Source of the DNA: Microcyclospora pomicola | Taxonomy: Eukaryota; Ascomycota; Dothideomycetes; Capnodiales | Assembly: GCA_002786065.1 (NCBI GenBank) | Contig: NHNY01000008.1 | Coordinates: forward strand, 248,001-312,000 | Length of the DNA stretch: 64,000 nt | Direction of reading: 5' to 3' | In this document: piece by piece, positions 31,701 through 43,084 of the stretch | How positions within the stretch are numbered: position 1 is the first letter of the stretch | Layout of the letters: the number at the start of each line of letters is the position of its first letter | Position numbers and translations under genes: made by a program | Notes under the pieces: generated by a model | What the model was told of the DNA's origin: nothing | The model's database searches: none | Seen by the model: the letters and a program-made list of their open reading frames with translations, nothing else

Positions 31701-32100
31701 GGCGATGGTCACCATAGGACGGCCGATGTCCTTTGCCGTTTGGCGGATCATCACATGCGTTTCAAGCGGTACCCAGCTGCAAGGTTAGCATTACGAAATC
31801 TCCCATTATCATCCAAGAGGCCTCCCGTCCAGGCTAACATGTTTGAGCAGTGATTGCCTTGACCACGCATTGAGGATCTACGACCTAAGGCGAGACTTCT
31901 ATCTACCAGAAACCATGCGGGCGTTGAGTCTCAAAAGTCAACTTCTTGAGCAGACAGGCAAGCATGACGATTCGGTTCAACTGCGAAAAGAGGCGATTGG
32001 AATGCTGGAGAATTTTTGTATCGCGAAAGGTCGAGAGTTACCGAAACGAGATATCACCCAAAACGATTTTGACGAGAATCTCACATTTTGGTCAAGATGA
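28782..32100 (+). CDS. NLR-like protein: alpha/beta-hydrolase-like domain, NB-ARC, TPR (5' end unresolved)
   Basis: The visible exons are ?-28895, 28945-31520, 31574-31783 and 31851-32100, about 1,060 aa without the missing N-terminus. The first part resembles the alpha/beta-hydrolase domain of fungal NLRs (FILICHGLGTVAIKQAL), but the nucleophile motif G-H-S-L-G-G reads C-H-G-L-G-T, so the catalytic serine is absent. The NB-ARC domain has the P-loop GIGGIGKSS (bases 29851-29877), Walker B WLLVFDNVES, GGSVIVTSRN and GAMPLALRQMG. The C-terminal half is TPR-like, with repeated helix pairs such as WNNQGCVATVTNDPEGCLYYSKKYLE and AIAFNQMGIALLM. Such proteins act in fungal self/non-self recognition and regulated cell death. 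The intron donors and acceptors are ordinary. Confidence 0.85.
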
Positions 32101-32136
32101 CCTACGACAATAATAGCCAGAGCTTCGACCTAACCT

Positions 32137-33713
32137 TTACACTCGACGTCCCAATAATCTCTGTGTCAAACTCCTCGCACTTTGCCAATACAGGGTGAAG
32201 AACGCCAATACCAGAACTGGGGCGGTGACTGCTGCCCAGATCCAAAGGCTCAAAGTGCCTTGCCCGAACTCACGAAAGTTCATGCCGAAGATCGAGCTGA
32301 TGTATGACAACGGCACATAGACAATGGCAACCCAAGTACCCAATGCCGTGAGTCGACCCAGGGATCGATTGTGGAGGAATGACCCATGCGAGACCTGCAG
32401 ATTCGCGTTGCTCAGTGCGAGATCCACGCCGCGCTCTACCCTCTTGATCAGCACACTCATGCGCTTATGGAGATCCTCGAATTTCTCAGCAAGCTCTTGG
32501 GCTGCATCATGTCCCGCCTTCCTCTGGCCATCGTCGGACGGCTCTGGCCAATTCACATCTTTCGGGTTTCGAAGCACTTGAAGCGAGCCATCGATGCGGA
32601 GGATGTGTTGCTCGAGCAGCGTGATACTATGTTCGAAGTCTGCAGCACTGAGGGTATGGTCCTCCACGCTTGTTGTAAGTCTGTTGACTTGACTTCTCGT
32701 CAGCTCGGACATCATGTTCAGGAACTGGTGTTCTGCGGAGGCGACAAAATCGAACAGCTCGTGGGCAGCATAGAATGCGTCTTGACGTGCCAAGGTCACG
32801 TTCAGCAGCCTTCCGTAGTGGTCGGGCAGCAAGCTCAGGGTGTACGGTGTACGTTTGACGCCAGAGATTTTTTGCTGGTCCTCCCAAAACGCAGCACGAT
32901 GCCGCTCTAGCTGTATGATTGGCGTGAATACTACTTCCGACTGTTCGTAGCCTAACAACTGTTTGATGAGTGGACGGAGATCCTCTTCCGGCGGCCCTAC
33001 ATCGAACCACGCGAGGACTGCCATAAGTCAGCGTGATTCAACGAGCTGTGGTAATACTGTTCCGACTGACCTGCCCAGCGATCCCCATCTTCCAACAGGG
33101 ACAGCGTGATCTCCTGTTCGATCGAAAAACAGTTGGTGTCGTGTACGGAAAGCCGACGGATCACCGCTCCACCAGCTTGGCCTCGTGATAAAGCGAAACG
33201 TTCAGCTTCACGCAATCTGTCGGAACTTTCAGTCCTCAACTTCTGTAAATCTGCCGCGGAAAGTGCGCCTTTCGCTGGTTCGATGTGTCCAACGATGGGA
33301 ATTTTTAATCTGATAACCCTCGACCTCGTCGACCAAGGACACGGAAATACATATGTGTTGATCAACGGATTTGGAAAGAAGTCCAAATGCTCCGAAAGGA
33401 AAGCAGGGCTGATATCGAGATCGCCTCCAAGCAAAGCCAGCCACTCTGGTGTCGGTCGTCCGGTCAAGAATATCAGACTGGCAGACTCTGGAAACCGTTC
33501 GCTCTCTGGTACGCTTTCGTACGCCGAGACCGCGCGGTATTGTCGTACATCGGAAAACACGTGAGAGTCGAGGTTGTAGACCCGAATGAATGGCCATGAT
33601 TGGTTGATCCGAGTGGAGTAGGATCGCGAGTTGAACGCTCGATCCAGGTATCCAGAGATCATCCGCAAGTGTTCTCCCGAATACAGTGGGTCGTGGTCGT
33701 TGCTGTTGGCCAT
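32137..33713 (-). CDS. CorA-like (2-TM-GxN) metal-ion transporter-type protein
   Basis: The two exons are 33713-33071 and 33017-32137, giving 507 aa; the 53-base intron runs GTCAGT to GGCAG. The long cytosolic part ends in coiled helices (SITLLEQHILRIDGSLQVL, ELAEKFEDLHKRMSVLIKRVE). Two C-terminal membrane segments follow (LGTWVAIVYVPLSYISSIF and LWIWAAVTAPVLVLAFFTLYW), with the signature GMN right after the first. In CorA this loop selects Mg2+. Filamentous fungi have many CorA-like proteins of unknown substrate. It converges on the NLR-like gene with only 36 bases between stops. Confidence 0.88.
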
Positions 33714-34644
33714 ACTGGCTACGCGCCTAACATATCTTCGAGCACGATCTGCCAGGAGGTGTTAAACGATCCCAAGCACCACCAGGCCGACAACAGGTAC
33801 TTCTCATCTGGGGGTCCATGGCTGAATCTCGCGACCAGAATCTCGAGATCTCGCTGGCCTTATCGTTGATGTAGAGTTGGTTATTTTAGGGATAGACAGG
33901 AACAGATAATACTAGAGCAGAGAGAGTATCACCGGACCTCAAGTGTAGTCGGGGAGATTATCAGCGAGCTTTTCGAGGGCTTGACTGGAGCCTGGACAGG
34001 CCGACCAGACTGCGCAAGTCTGTGCTTGCGGGTGTCGCAATTGACGAGGAACTGTATTGTGGTGGGGCATGTCAGACCCCGGTAAATGCGCGAGGCTGAA
34101 GCTATGCAGTGACCTGCGGCTTCTTGTAGCTATACGCATGTACACCAAGTCCATGTGCGTCGTACTAGGTAGGGGTATCGACCGGGGTGGCTATGCCAAA
34201 ACTTCGCTCACCTCGTTGTCTCCAGCGTAACGAATGCAAAAAACGAGTCGGCAGGACGTGGCGTCTCTCGCCCGTTTACATTTCAGCCATGCACAGAATC
34301 TCTGGAGTGTGTTGTTGTAGTAGTCGCCTTAGGCCAGGTCTACACCCTCGGCGTTAGTGGTAGTTCTATTGGTAGCGACCGGATCAGCCCCGAGGTGGCG
34401 CATAGGACTAACGCGTGAGGCTTCGTTCTCAATGAGCTCTACCACGGGATCGGGAGTAAGATACACCCTTGCTACGGCGCAGCACCCGTATCTTTGACCG
34501 GCCATGTTGCGTCATGCCGTACAAGCAACTCAGAGAGCCCATGTCAAGCTCCGAGTAGATAACAGTATAATCGGTGCTCCAGTCTAGTTCGCTTCAGCTT
34601 CACTACGAGATCTACGCTCCCTTGGTCCATGGACCCTTACGAGT
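33714..34644. other. Divergent intergenic interval
   Basis: Separates the CorA-like gene (minus) from the MFS gene (plus). No open frame with family support. Confidence 0.5.
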
Positions 34645-36274
34645 ATGCCAATTGATCGTGACCCTGTTGGGAAAGTCGGCAGCACATCCAAGTTATCGCC
34701 GCGAGATGAGGCGACGTCGGGCATAGCCTTGGGCCCGACTCTGCTAGATTGGGCAGATGATCGAAACTCACTCAATCCCCGGAACTGGAGTTCATGCTGG
34801 AAATGGACTACCATCGCAATAGTGAGCTACATCGAGCTGCTCACGTTCGTATAAACGACTACATAGTTTTAGCCGAGACTAACGTGCTGCAGGCATTTGA
34901 CTTCCCTGATGTATGCTCCTGGTATCACCGCCATGCAAAGAGATCTTCACGTCAGCAACAACTCACTTGCCACATTCTCCATGACAATCTATGTTCTAGG
35001 TTTCAGTGTTGGACCTCTGATATGTTCTCCGCTGTCGGAAATATATGGCCGAATCACGGTCTATCGATGCAGCACATTCTTGTTCTTCATATTCTGCGTT
35101 GCCTGCGCTTTAGCGACAAGCATCGAAATGCTAATCACGTTTCGCTTTTTTGCAGGCTGCTTTGGTGCATCACCCGTTGCCATCGGAGGCGCGATTGTGG
35201 CGGACCTGTTTCCCACGGAGCGGCGCGGGAGAGCCATGGCTGTGTACCAGATGGGCAATATTCTGGGTATCACGCTGGGCCCTCCCTTGGGTGGGATTAT
35301 CATCCAGAGAAAGGACTGGCGATGGGCGTTCTGGATAGCGTCTATTTTGGTACGTCTTTCCGATCCTTTTTCACCTTTTAGTCACTCACCAGATGAAAGG
35401 CTGGATTTGCAGTGTTATGTACCGTCGTAGTGCTGCGTGAAACCTATGCGCCCGTTATCAGGCAGCGACAGGAGGCTCGAAAGACGCCGGAACAAAACGA
35501 ATTGGCTGTCCCGCAGGAACCAGAGACTCAAAAGCGGCAGACCCCCACGGTCCTTCTACAAGCGTTGCAAAGACCTCTAAAGTTGTTCGCCTTGACGCCG
35601 GTAGTCTGCTGTGTTGGCCTTTTGACCATGCTTCAATTCGGCCTCCAGAACCTGCTTTTCGCATCCCTAGGCCGCATTTTCCAGGAGCAGTATGGCTTCA
35701 GCGTCGCCACATCTGGTCTCACCTTTCTCGGGCTCACCATCGGTTGCGTACTAGCGGCTTTCGTGATTGGGAGGTTGAGTGATCCATTGTCGGCATCGCT
35801 TGCTAAGCGTCGCGGAGAAGGAATCCAGCCAGAGTTTCGGCTACCACCAATGATCGTTGGAATGCCTGTCTTAGCTGGTGGTTTGATATGGTATGGTTGG
35901 ACTGTTGCGAGGCACGTCGCATGGCCGGCACCAGTGATCAGTCTATGTTTAGTGGGTATCGGATTCATGTCAATCCAGGTACGTATTGGACAAGTAAACA
36001 CGTGACGGTATGCTGATCCTTGTAGCTGTCCGCGCAGATGTACCTGGTCGATTCGTTTACTGAAGTAGCAGCATCTGTACTTGCTGCAAACACAGTTGCA
36101 CGCTCAATTGGCGGCGCTCTCGTTCCTCTGGCAGGTCCCGCTCTATACAAGAACCTCGGTCTAGGCTGGGGTAATACTGTGCTCGGTCTGATAAGCTTGG
36201 CTTTGAGTTCTGCTGCCATTGGCCTTTTCCGTTATGGCAAGGCGCTCAGGAAAAGATATCCACCGCAATTGTAG
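34645..36274 (+). CDS. MFS drug:H+ antiporter (DHA1-type multidrug transporter)
   Basis: The four exons are 34645-34844, 34893-35349, 35400-35978 and 36026-36274, giving 494 aa. After a soluble N-terminus with LDWADDRNSLNPRNWS, the 12-helix MFS fold begins: SYIELLT-HLTSLMYAPG, the loop motif SEIYGR, ADLFPTERRGRAMAVYQMG, GPPLGGIIIQRKDWRWAFW, the central loop after VVVLRETYAPVIRQRQ, then six more helices ending GLFRYGKALRKRYP. It should export small toxic compounds or metabolites across the plasma membrane. Intron 2 has a nearby decoy acceptor (GCAG at 35412) that would break the frame. The acceptor ending GAAAG at 35399 restores the usual AGF-VVVLRETY junction. Confidence 0.9.
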
Positions 36275-37326
36275 TAGAACCAGTGTGTCCAGACCTTTCC
36301 AATCACACGCTTTTCGAAGGAAGCTAGTGCTCAACGTGCTCTGTTGCATCTTGAACTGAAAAGCAGTGCCAATCCTTGCACCAATGACCCTGCGAGCCTT
36401 TCAGCCAGATCGCACGAAAAACAATCTCAAAGTCCTCGGATCTGCTCCATGCTTGGTTTCAGCCATGCCGTGGTGGCTTGCGACCGATTGCTCCAGCCAT
36501 CAGGAAACATATCCTCAGTGAAGACTATTGTTGCCGAAGACGTAAGCAGTAGGTGCCTAGATGCCGATGTGAAAGTCGCTTGATTGATTCCACCCGATAG
36601 CTCACGGTTCGAAGAGCCGTCAAATCCGTACAATCTTTCCACGACGCCAGGATTTCGCGAGCCCGCGAGCTTCGAAGTCGAACTGCAGGTCAGTAATACG
36701 ACCTCGAGCGCCAGAGCTCGTTCTCATGTGTGCAAAGCCCTGCCATAGAAGTCTAGCTGGCGACAAATCAAGTTCATCGCGACATTCGAGAGTCCGGAGT
36801 GCTCAATTATCCTCTTGAGGTCTGGTGCTGCGTTGGAATGAAATTCGATCTTTGATTACATCGTGAACAGGCCTTTTTGCTGAGGAGCCTAACGTAGACC
36901 CAGTTGCAGCCGAAGTGGTCGCCGCGTGATACACCTTAGCACAACCAGATCGAGTTGACAGTCACGGACACTCTCGAGTGTCCAAAAGCCACAGATATCC
37001 TTGCAGTGGGTCTTGACACAAGACTTGCTGTGATTTTGAGCCGAGTCATGGGTGGACCTGACCATCGCTCGTGCGTTCGGCTCCGAAGTACGCCACATCC
37101 CACGCACCTCATGATAAATTAATCATGTACCGTAAGCAGGTCCATACTTCGCGTTCATATCGGCGACGTGACTGGCCAACAATCATGCATTTCCGCTCTT
37201 GGTTCTATTGCGACGTAGGAGCTCACCGATACAGCTTGGAGGAAAAGCTTGCACAGCTCGAGATGAGAGTGATGCCAGTGGCGGAGCAAGTGATTGCAAT
37301 CAGACTTGAGAGAAATGGCATTACAG
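36275..37326. other. Convergent 3' interval
   Basis: Lies between two stops facing each other. Short overlapping frames only. Confidence 0.5.
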
Positions 37327-39356
37327 TCAGCTTGCGATGCAAGTCAAAGGAATGAGATACCACGGGGCAACATACCTGACCATCCAAATCTGCTGTGCGT
37401 ATGCAAACAACCTGATCGATTCCATGAAAACCGCAAGGGCGCACCCAAACACAACTGGAGGTGGAATCAGCTCAAGTCGCCATGGACAAGCCAAACAGGA
37501 ACAAATTCATGACACCCACATAGATTGATAAGCCATATGAGAGCCACCAAAAATTTAGAACCATACATGAACTCGATTTGCGGTTCCAGTGTCGTCAACT
37601 CTGCTTTCTGAGACGGTGATTGCAGTTCGAGGTCTTTCAGCACATCCGACATATATTTTGGGGGCTTGCTAAGAGCAGCACCGGGCTCGAGATCCGTCAA
37701 GGTGGTCGATCGCGAAGCAGATGCTGGAGTTGCGCTTGACTTGTCCTTGTCTAGGCCGAGATTTGACCTGATCTTCAACAAGACTGGTTTGGCGAAGGAC
37801 GCAGACAACTTCTGCTGCTGACTGGCGTTGTGCGATGCTACGAGGAGCGTTAATTCGCTTCTCGATGGGATAAAATTGAGAGCAATGATACTGACCATAA
37901 AAATGCTCGAAGAGAGCCACGCCAGGCTGTAACAAGAAAAGCATAGGCAAGATCTGACCAAAACCCCAGGTAGATTCTGCAGCAGACACTTCAACAGGCG
38001 CAAGGGCACGTGTTTCGAATATCTGGACTGAGCCCCAAACTAGGCCGATCGTGAGCATCCAAAGAGAGGCAACAAACGAATCGAAAAATTCAAAGAACGC
38101 GATGGTAGGCACGTAGATAATCATGATTACTGCGAGATATCAGCGAGCTTCATCTTTCTTCACCGGGACAACGCTGCCACGAACCTCTGTACTTCAAGCG
38201 TGGTCCAAGTGGCCGGCCTGCGCTGGTATTCTTTCCCTTCAACGCACGGATGGCCGCACGCTCCAGTAGCCATTCAGGACCAGAGCGAAGCCACTTCTTG
38301 AGATGTAGTCTGCTCGAGTCAAACAGCTGGCCCATTTTCCAGATATAAGAGAAGATGAGGATAACGAAAGCCCATGGCGCGTCCAGGTTCGGCGAACCGT
38401 TGGCGGCCCAGAGACATTTTGTTGGAATTCCGAGGCCGCCGCCCTGCTGCCAGGAGTCTTCGCTGAAAGTATATGGGTAGTTATCTAGCGCCCAGACCCA
38501 GGCATTGGTTCGCGTAGGTACCAGAGCACAAACTAGGAGGACCATCAAGATGGCCATTCCAGTGACTCGCCATCGGCGGAGCGTTTTGTTGGCCTTCAAC
38601 CATTCTCGCAGCAACGTCAAAGTGGTAAGATGCACATTAGAGCTCATCCATGCGAGGTAAGTGATGATCTGCCAATGGTATGCTGACAGATTCGATCCGA
38701 TATTGCAGTATCCTGCTAGGAGAATTCCAATGCCAGTGATAATCTGCTGGTCGCTGAAGATTATGGCGGCTTTTTCCAAGGCCCCGTGCCACTGACTATC
38801 AACATGGCGGGCGTTGGCCTTCATGATCCGTAAGTCAACAGGTCGCAACAGGGTAGGAGGAAGAAGACCCCAAAAGTATGCGAAGACGCTCCAACATTGG
38901 ACTAAATAGGCAGAGATGACGAAAGCTAGAATCACCTGCACCGTGACGAATTATGCGTGTCAGGTCTCAGCCAACAACGTTCATGATTCAGGACTTACCC
39001 CTAAGCCGGAGACGTCCTGGATAAAATCGCAAATTAGTGCTGTGCCAACATGCCTCGAGAACGACAAGGACACCACTCACGGGATTCGGTTGTAACGGTA
39101 GTCCCAGTCGCATCATGTTTTGGCACGTAGGCTCAACATTCTCCGTGTGTGTGACCAGCACCCGGACCTCGACTAAAGATCCGTAGTCCTCGGTAGAGCT
39201 ATTGTAGTAATAATAGTCGTCGACATAGGTACTCGTACTCGTCATAGCGTGCGTGGCGCCATAAGGAGCTGCGACAACGTCGTGCGTGTTGGTGATTGTA
39301 GTAGTGATCGTGGAGAGAGTCGTAAACGACGTCGAAGACGATGTCACAAATGCCAT
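37327..39356 (-). CDS. Conserved fungal polytopic membrane protein of unknown function
   Basis: The six probable exons are 39356-39081, 39016-38999 (18 bases), 38935-38185, 38129-37892, 37821-37520 and 37454-37327, giving 570 aa, all in phase. The N-terminus is a Ser/Thr/Tyr-rich outside-type segment. Helices then follow: VILAFVISAYLVQCWSVFAY, ITGIGILLAGYCN, SAYHWQIITYLAWMSSNVHL, MAILMVLLVCALVP, APWAFVILIFSYIW, FVASLWMLTIGLVWG. A polar segment comes next, and the last helices read FLVALIWLINL and FGCALAVFMESIRLF. The SAYHWQ-YLAW-S-HLTTLT block is typical of a large Pezizomycotina family without known function. The fourth intron is the least certain, because a better-looking donor (GTCAGT) gives the wrong phase. 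Confidence 0.75.
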
Positions 39357-39677
39357 AGTAACTCTGTCAACAGTAAGGTCGTCATACAGCCATTCTTAAT
39401 CACACCTTTCAACCTCACACAGGCATTGAGGCGAGGTGAAGACGAATGTGTCGTGACTTTCACCCGGGAGGAATAGAGGAGATGACGCGGGCGTGAACCC
39501 GTGGCTCTGAAGTGATCGACACGCCACTAACGGAGAATGGCCCGGCTTTCCCCTTGCAGGATCCGAAATAGAAATGCCAACGATATATCATTTCACACCA
39601 GACTTTTTAAAGAACGTTGCCGCACAAATAAAGATGCTCAAACTTTTGTTTGGCCATTTGGTACAAAGAGCTACGTA
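39357..39677. other. Interval between lipin stop and membrane-protein start
   Basis: Both flanking genes read leftward, so this holds the lipin 3' end and the promoter of the membrane-protein gene. No gene seen. Confidence 0.5.
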
Positions 39678-42209
39678 TCAAGGCGACAGGTTCGCACTCC
39701 GAAAGGAATCGCCCTTCTGGGGTCGCTGTCTCGGCGTCGAATCAGGCTTTCGCTCTTGCGCCGGATTGCTTGCAAGCTCAGCTGATTCTGCGGTGTCGTC
39801 TACGCTACCTTCTTCAATATCATCGTCATCGTCGTCTTCTTCTTCCATGGCGGAGTCTTCCTCAACCTCATCTTCATCCTCCGCATATCCATCATCGTCC
39901 TCGTCGTCGGCCAGCGAAGATCTCGCCATATCTTCCTCAAGCCCGCCGAGAACTGATCCACTGACGCTGGGCTGCAGGCTGAGACTAAGCCGAGGGTCGG
40001 TGAGGTAACTCTCCGTCATGTCGTCTCCGGCTTCGTCTTCACTAAGGACGCTCTCCCGAGCTACGCTCATTGACGTTCCAGAACGCTTCATGGTGCTGCT
40101 GACCATCTCATCCTCCGAACCACTGTCTGTGAAATCTGCGACATCGAATGGTTGATCTCGCCAGTAGTTGAAATCGGTGAACTCCTCTCCACCACCTGCC
40201 ACCAATAAGCCCACAGGTGGGAAATAGTGGTCCACAATCTCACGCATACTACCATATGCGGTCTTGTATGTGTTGAGCGAAAGCAGATCGAGTGACACTT
40301 CCGAGTTGCTGTTGATGGTGAAAATTCGTGTAGACGGGATGTTTACAGATCGATAGCTCAAAGCATCAGTGAGACGATTACCGAAACCAGCGTAGAAGGG
40401 ACTGCCACCTTTTCCATGGCCAGCAGCAAAACCATCCGCTGTGGGCTCAATGTGCACGTGTAGACCCGCCTCCACAGACTCGTGAGTGTTATTGGACCCA
40501 CCATGGCCCGCGAATAGAGACATAATGTCGCGCAAGCAAGCCATTTTGAACAACTCAGGCTTTCGAAGGTAGATCTCACGTCGCAAGGCTGCGATGGTCC
40601 GGTCTGGACTCAGGATCACAGGGCCTTTGGGCAAGCGGTAGCCTTCTTGCACAACACTGTTGAGGTATGCACGCGAGTTGTCCGCCAGACCGACACTTCG
40701 GCTTGTCAGATATAGGAAATTGTAGCCATTGGCCGAGATCTCAGTGTACAATTTAGCCACACCTTGATGCGTCCAGTCGCGTCCGATGGAGTTCATCACA
40801 TGGCCCATAACATCGGACTTCGTGATCGTGCCGTCGATATCCGAGATCACTATGGGCACGTCGTGTCTCCAATACCACAAAGTTGCATTACATGTGGCAC
40901 GATTGACAGTAAACGCCATCTGATTGGCGCCTGAGTTGAGATTCATAGTTTTAAGCTGGTCGGAGGTGAGGCGTAGTGTCTTGGCATAATTCTTGTTAGG
41001 ATCTCCGGCGGTGACTGGTTGCATTGGGGAGCTCGGTTGAGATGTCAGACCCATAGCACTATCTGAGTCCCGACGGAGATGTGAACCAGCATAGTCGACA
41101 TTCGAATCACTCCTGGCATCGTCACTGTGGTATCCAGGATCCGAGAGCATATCCGAGGAAGCGTACGAGCTAGGGTCCCCAAAGCCTCGCATACCATGTG
41201 AGCTTTTCTTCGCAGCAGCAGCTCTCGCCTCCTCACTGCTGTATATCCAGATGTTACCCTTTTCGTCGGCACCAATGAGAGCGCCAATGTCGTACGGGCC
41301 ATCAATCTCTTCTGAAAGCAGTTGTCGCGCGATCACTTCCGCGTGCAGTGCATCACTATCGCTGCTCTTGAAGCCCGTCATGTCCAGCATCAAATCGCCT
41401 GATTCTGTGACCTGATTGCTAATGTTTGATGTCCAAAGCTTCTTTGACAAGTTCACTGCTCGTGCTTTTGCCTCCTCATTGCTGGCAGACTGGGGACTAC
41501 TTGGTCGTTCGGTACCTTCACGCGGGGAAACATTAGCTGGGAATGGTTCGATTTTCCCTGGAGTACCGTCCAGGGCCATCTTGACAGCAGGAAGGGCACT
41601 ATCCGTGGTACTTCGATCGAGCCTAGGAAGTTCCTCCTCGGCCTTCACTGGCTGATCTGCGCGGGACCGTGGCATAACTGGCTCAGGCGGATAAAGTGCA
41701 GGAGAAAGCTGCCCGATATCGCTGTGGGCTCTGCTCGTATCTTCACGGGATAGCAGTATACCAGACGTGCTCTTGCTGTGCTCTCGCCGTTTCATACCCA
41801 TAGGAGGACTGGGCATGCCGGATTCCAACTCAAATGGGTTCGGCTCCTGTAGAGAAGGCGTATTGGGTGCACTTGGTCTGATCTGTGGGCTAGTCACAGG
41901 CGAGACCAGGGGACTCGTCTGTAATGCCTCGGGCACTTCATCTCTTGTCTCAAACACGAAGAATGCCTCCCCTCCCTCGCCCAACTTCATGGGAAAGTCT
42001 TGTTTGTTGCCATTGACACGGAACTCCACCTTCTTCTCGTACGGGCGAAGCAAGCTGAATTTGCCGAAGCGGATGTGGAAGGGCGAGCAAGCTAGGGAGC
42101 CATCCTCCTGCTCGACGACCACGACATCGATCGCGCCGGAGAGGGTTGCAGGGTTGATGCTGTTCCAAGTGCTCGACACGGTACCGGTGAGGGAGCGCAC
42201 GTACTGCAT
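39678..42209 (-). CDS. PAH1: Lipin-type phosphatidate phosphatase
   Basis: Single exon, 843 aa. The N-lipin domain is at residues 1 to about 105 (MQYVRSLTGTVSSTWNSINP, then GAIDVVVV and SPFHIRFGKFSLL). A long Ser/Pro-rich linker follows. The HAD-type catalytic domain has DIDGT at residues 457-461 (Asp457 and Asp459), then KSDVMGH, YNFLYLTSRS and GNRLTDALSYRSV. The tail is strongly acidic (EEEDDDDDDIEE), which in the yeast protein helps recruitment to the Nem1-Spo7 phosphatase. It dephosphorylates phosphatidic acid to diacylglycerol at the ER and nuclear membrane, balancing storage lipid against membrane growth. The reverse strand of the acidic tail produces a spurious poly-Ser frame. Confidence 0.95.
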   Translation of the reverse strand: MQYVRSLTGTVSSTWNSINPATLSGAIDVVVVEQEDGSLACSPFHIRFGKFSLLRPYEKKVEFRVNGNKQDFPMKLGEGGEAFFVFETRDEVPEALQTSPLVSPVTSPQIRPSAPNTPSLQEPNPFELESGMPSPPMGMKRREHSKSTSGILLSREDTSRAHSDIGQLSPALYPPEPVMPRSRADQPVKAEEELPRLDRSTTDSALPAVKMALDGTPGKIEPFPANVSPREGTERPSSPQSASNEEAKARAVNLSKKLWTSNISNQVTESGDLMLDMTGFKSSDSDALHAEVIARQLLSEEIDGPYDIGALIGADEKGNIWIYSSEEARAAAAKKSSHGMRGFGDPSSYASSDMLSDPGYHSDDARSDSNVDYAGSHLRRDSDSAMGLTSQPSSPMQPVTAGDPNKNYAKTLRLTSDQLKTMNLNSGANQMAFTVNRATCNATLWYWRHDVPIVISDIDGTITKSDVMGHVMNSIGRDWTHQGVAKLYTEISANGYNFLYLTSRSVGLADNSRAYLNSVVQEGYRLPKGPVILSPDRTIAALRREIYLRKPELFKMACLRDIMSLFAGHGGSNNTHESVEAGLHVHIEPTADGFAAGHGKGGSPFYAGFGNRLTDALSYRSVNIPSTRIFTINSNSEVSLDLLSLNTYKTAYGSMREIVDHYFPPVGLLVAGGGEEFTDFNYWRDQPFDVADFTDSGSEDEMVSSTMKRSGTSMSVARESVLSEDEAGDDMTESYLTDPRLSLSLQPSVSGSVLGGLEEDMARSSLADDEDDDGYAEDEDEVEEDSAMEEEDDDDDDIEEGSVDDTAESAELASNPAQERKPDSTPRQRPQKGDSFRSANLSP

Positions 42210-43084
42210 GGCGCTGCGCGAGGCAGCCGAACTGGGAACGATCCAGTCCAGCTCTTAAGGATGAACGATTGCTTGGTGTATTGTGGTTGTGCAATGCTTG
42301 CACGGTCGTGCCGGAGGTACAGAGCACCAGATGCTGGTAGATGATAGGATAGCACCAGGAGAAGTGAGTAAGAATGCTAATGCAGAAGTTCGGTCTGATG
42401 GTAGCAATAAGACCAAGACAGGGCACTTATGGTTTGCCGAACAGGTCCGAGCAGGTTGGTCGGAGTTGAAGCGAGGGACTGGAAGGAAGCGCTGGGTAGA
42501 TTCGAGGCACTGGTGCTCTCAGTGAGTCGTCCGCCTGAATTTGAATGTGAAGATATGATGTGTGTTTGTGTTCATGGTTGTGTTCATGCTTAGCAGGAGT
42601 GAGACAAACACATGGTTTGTAGTCTGGGTCGATTGCTCGGTCGTCAGCAAGTGAACTGGACGGAACGAAGCGCGGCGGACGTCATTCTTAGCTTAAGCAT
42701 CACATGCACCGGAATGCTGGGAGGTCTTTGCCGTAAGGTCAGTTTGCATTACTCTCGCGAACCGATGTTCGGATCAGATGATATAACGTTGAGCAGATTG
42801 TATTGATCACAATCATCACCTTCTTGAATGAAGGTATCAGCCAAAGATTGATGTGCCGGACACTGCAAGAAGTGAGGTTCCGGGCTCCCATTGTCCAGAC
42901 GATACTACCGACGCTAGATGAAGTTCGGTACAGTATTCTTCTGCCTCTTCGCTGAGCTGCATTATTTCCCGTAGTCCACCCCTCCAACATACCCATCTTA
43001 CGACTGTTTCTATTCTTCTCCCACTTCTTCCGAGCTCCTCTCCACATCCATGAAACAACCAGGTGCATCAACAGGGTTTCTTTC
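42210..43084. other. Divergent promoter interval
   Basis: Lies between the starts of PAH1 (minus) and the fibronectin-III protein (plus). No coding signature. Confidence 0.5.

Noticed and set aside
35350-35412. GCAG at 35412 as acceptor of the second MFS intron
   Set aside because: It puts the next exon in the wrong phase. The acceptor ending at 35399 restores the expected helix sequence.
39574-40008. Plus-strand poly-serine open frame
   Set aside because: It is the reverse strand of the acidic tail of the lipin gene.
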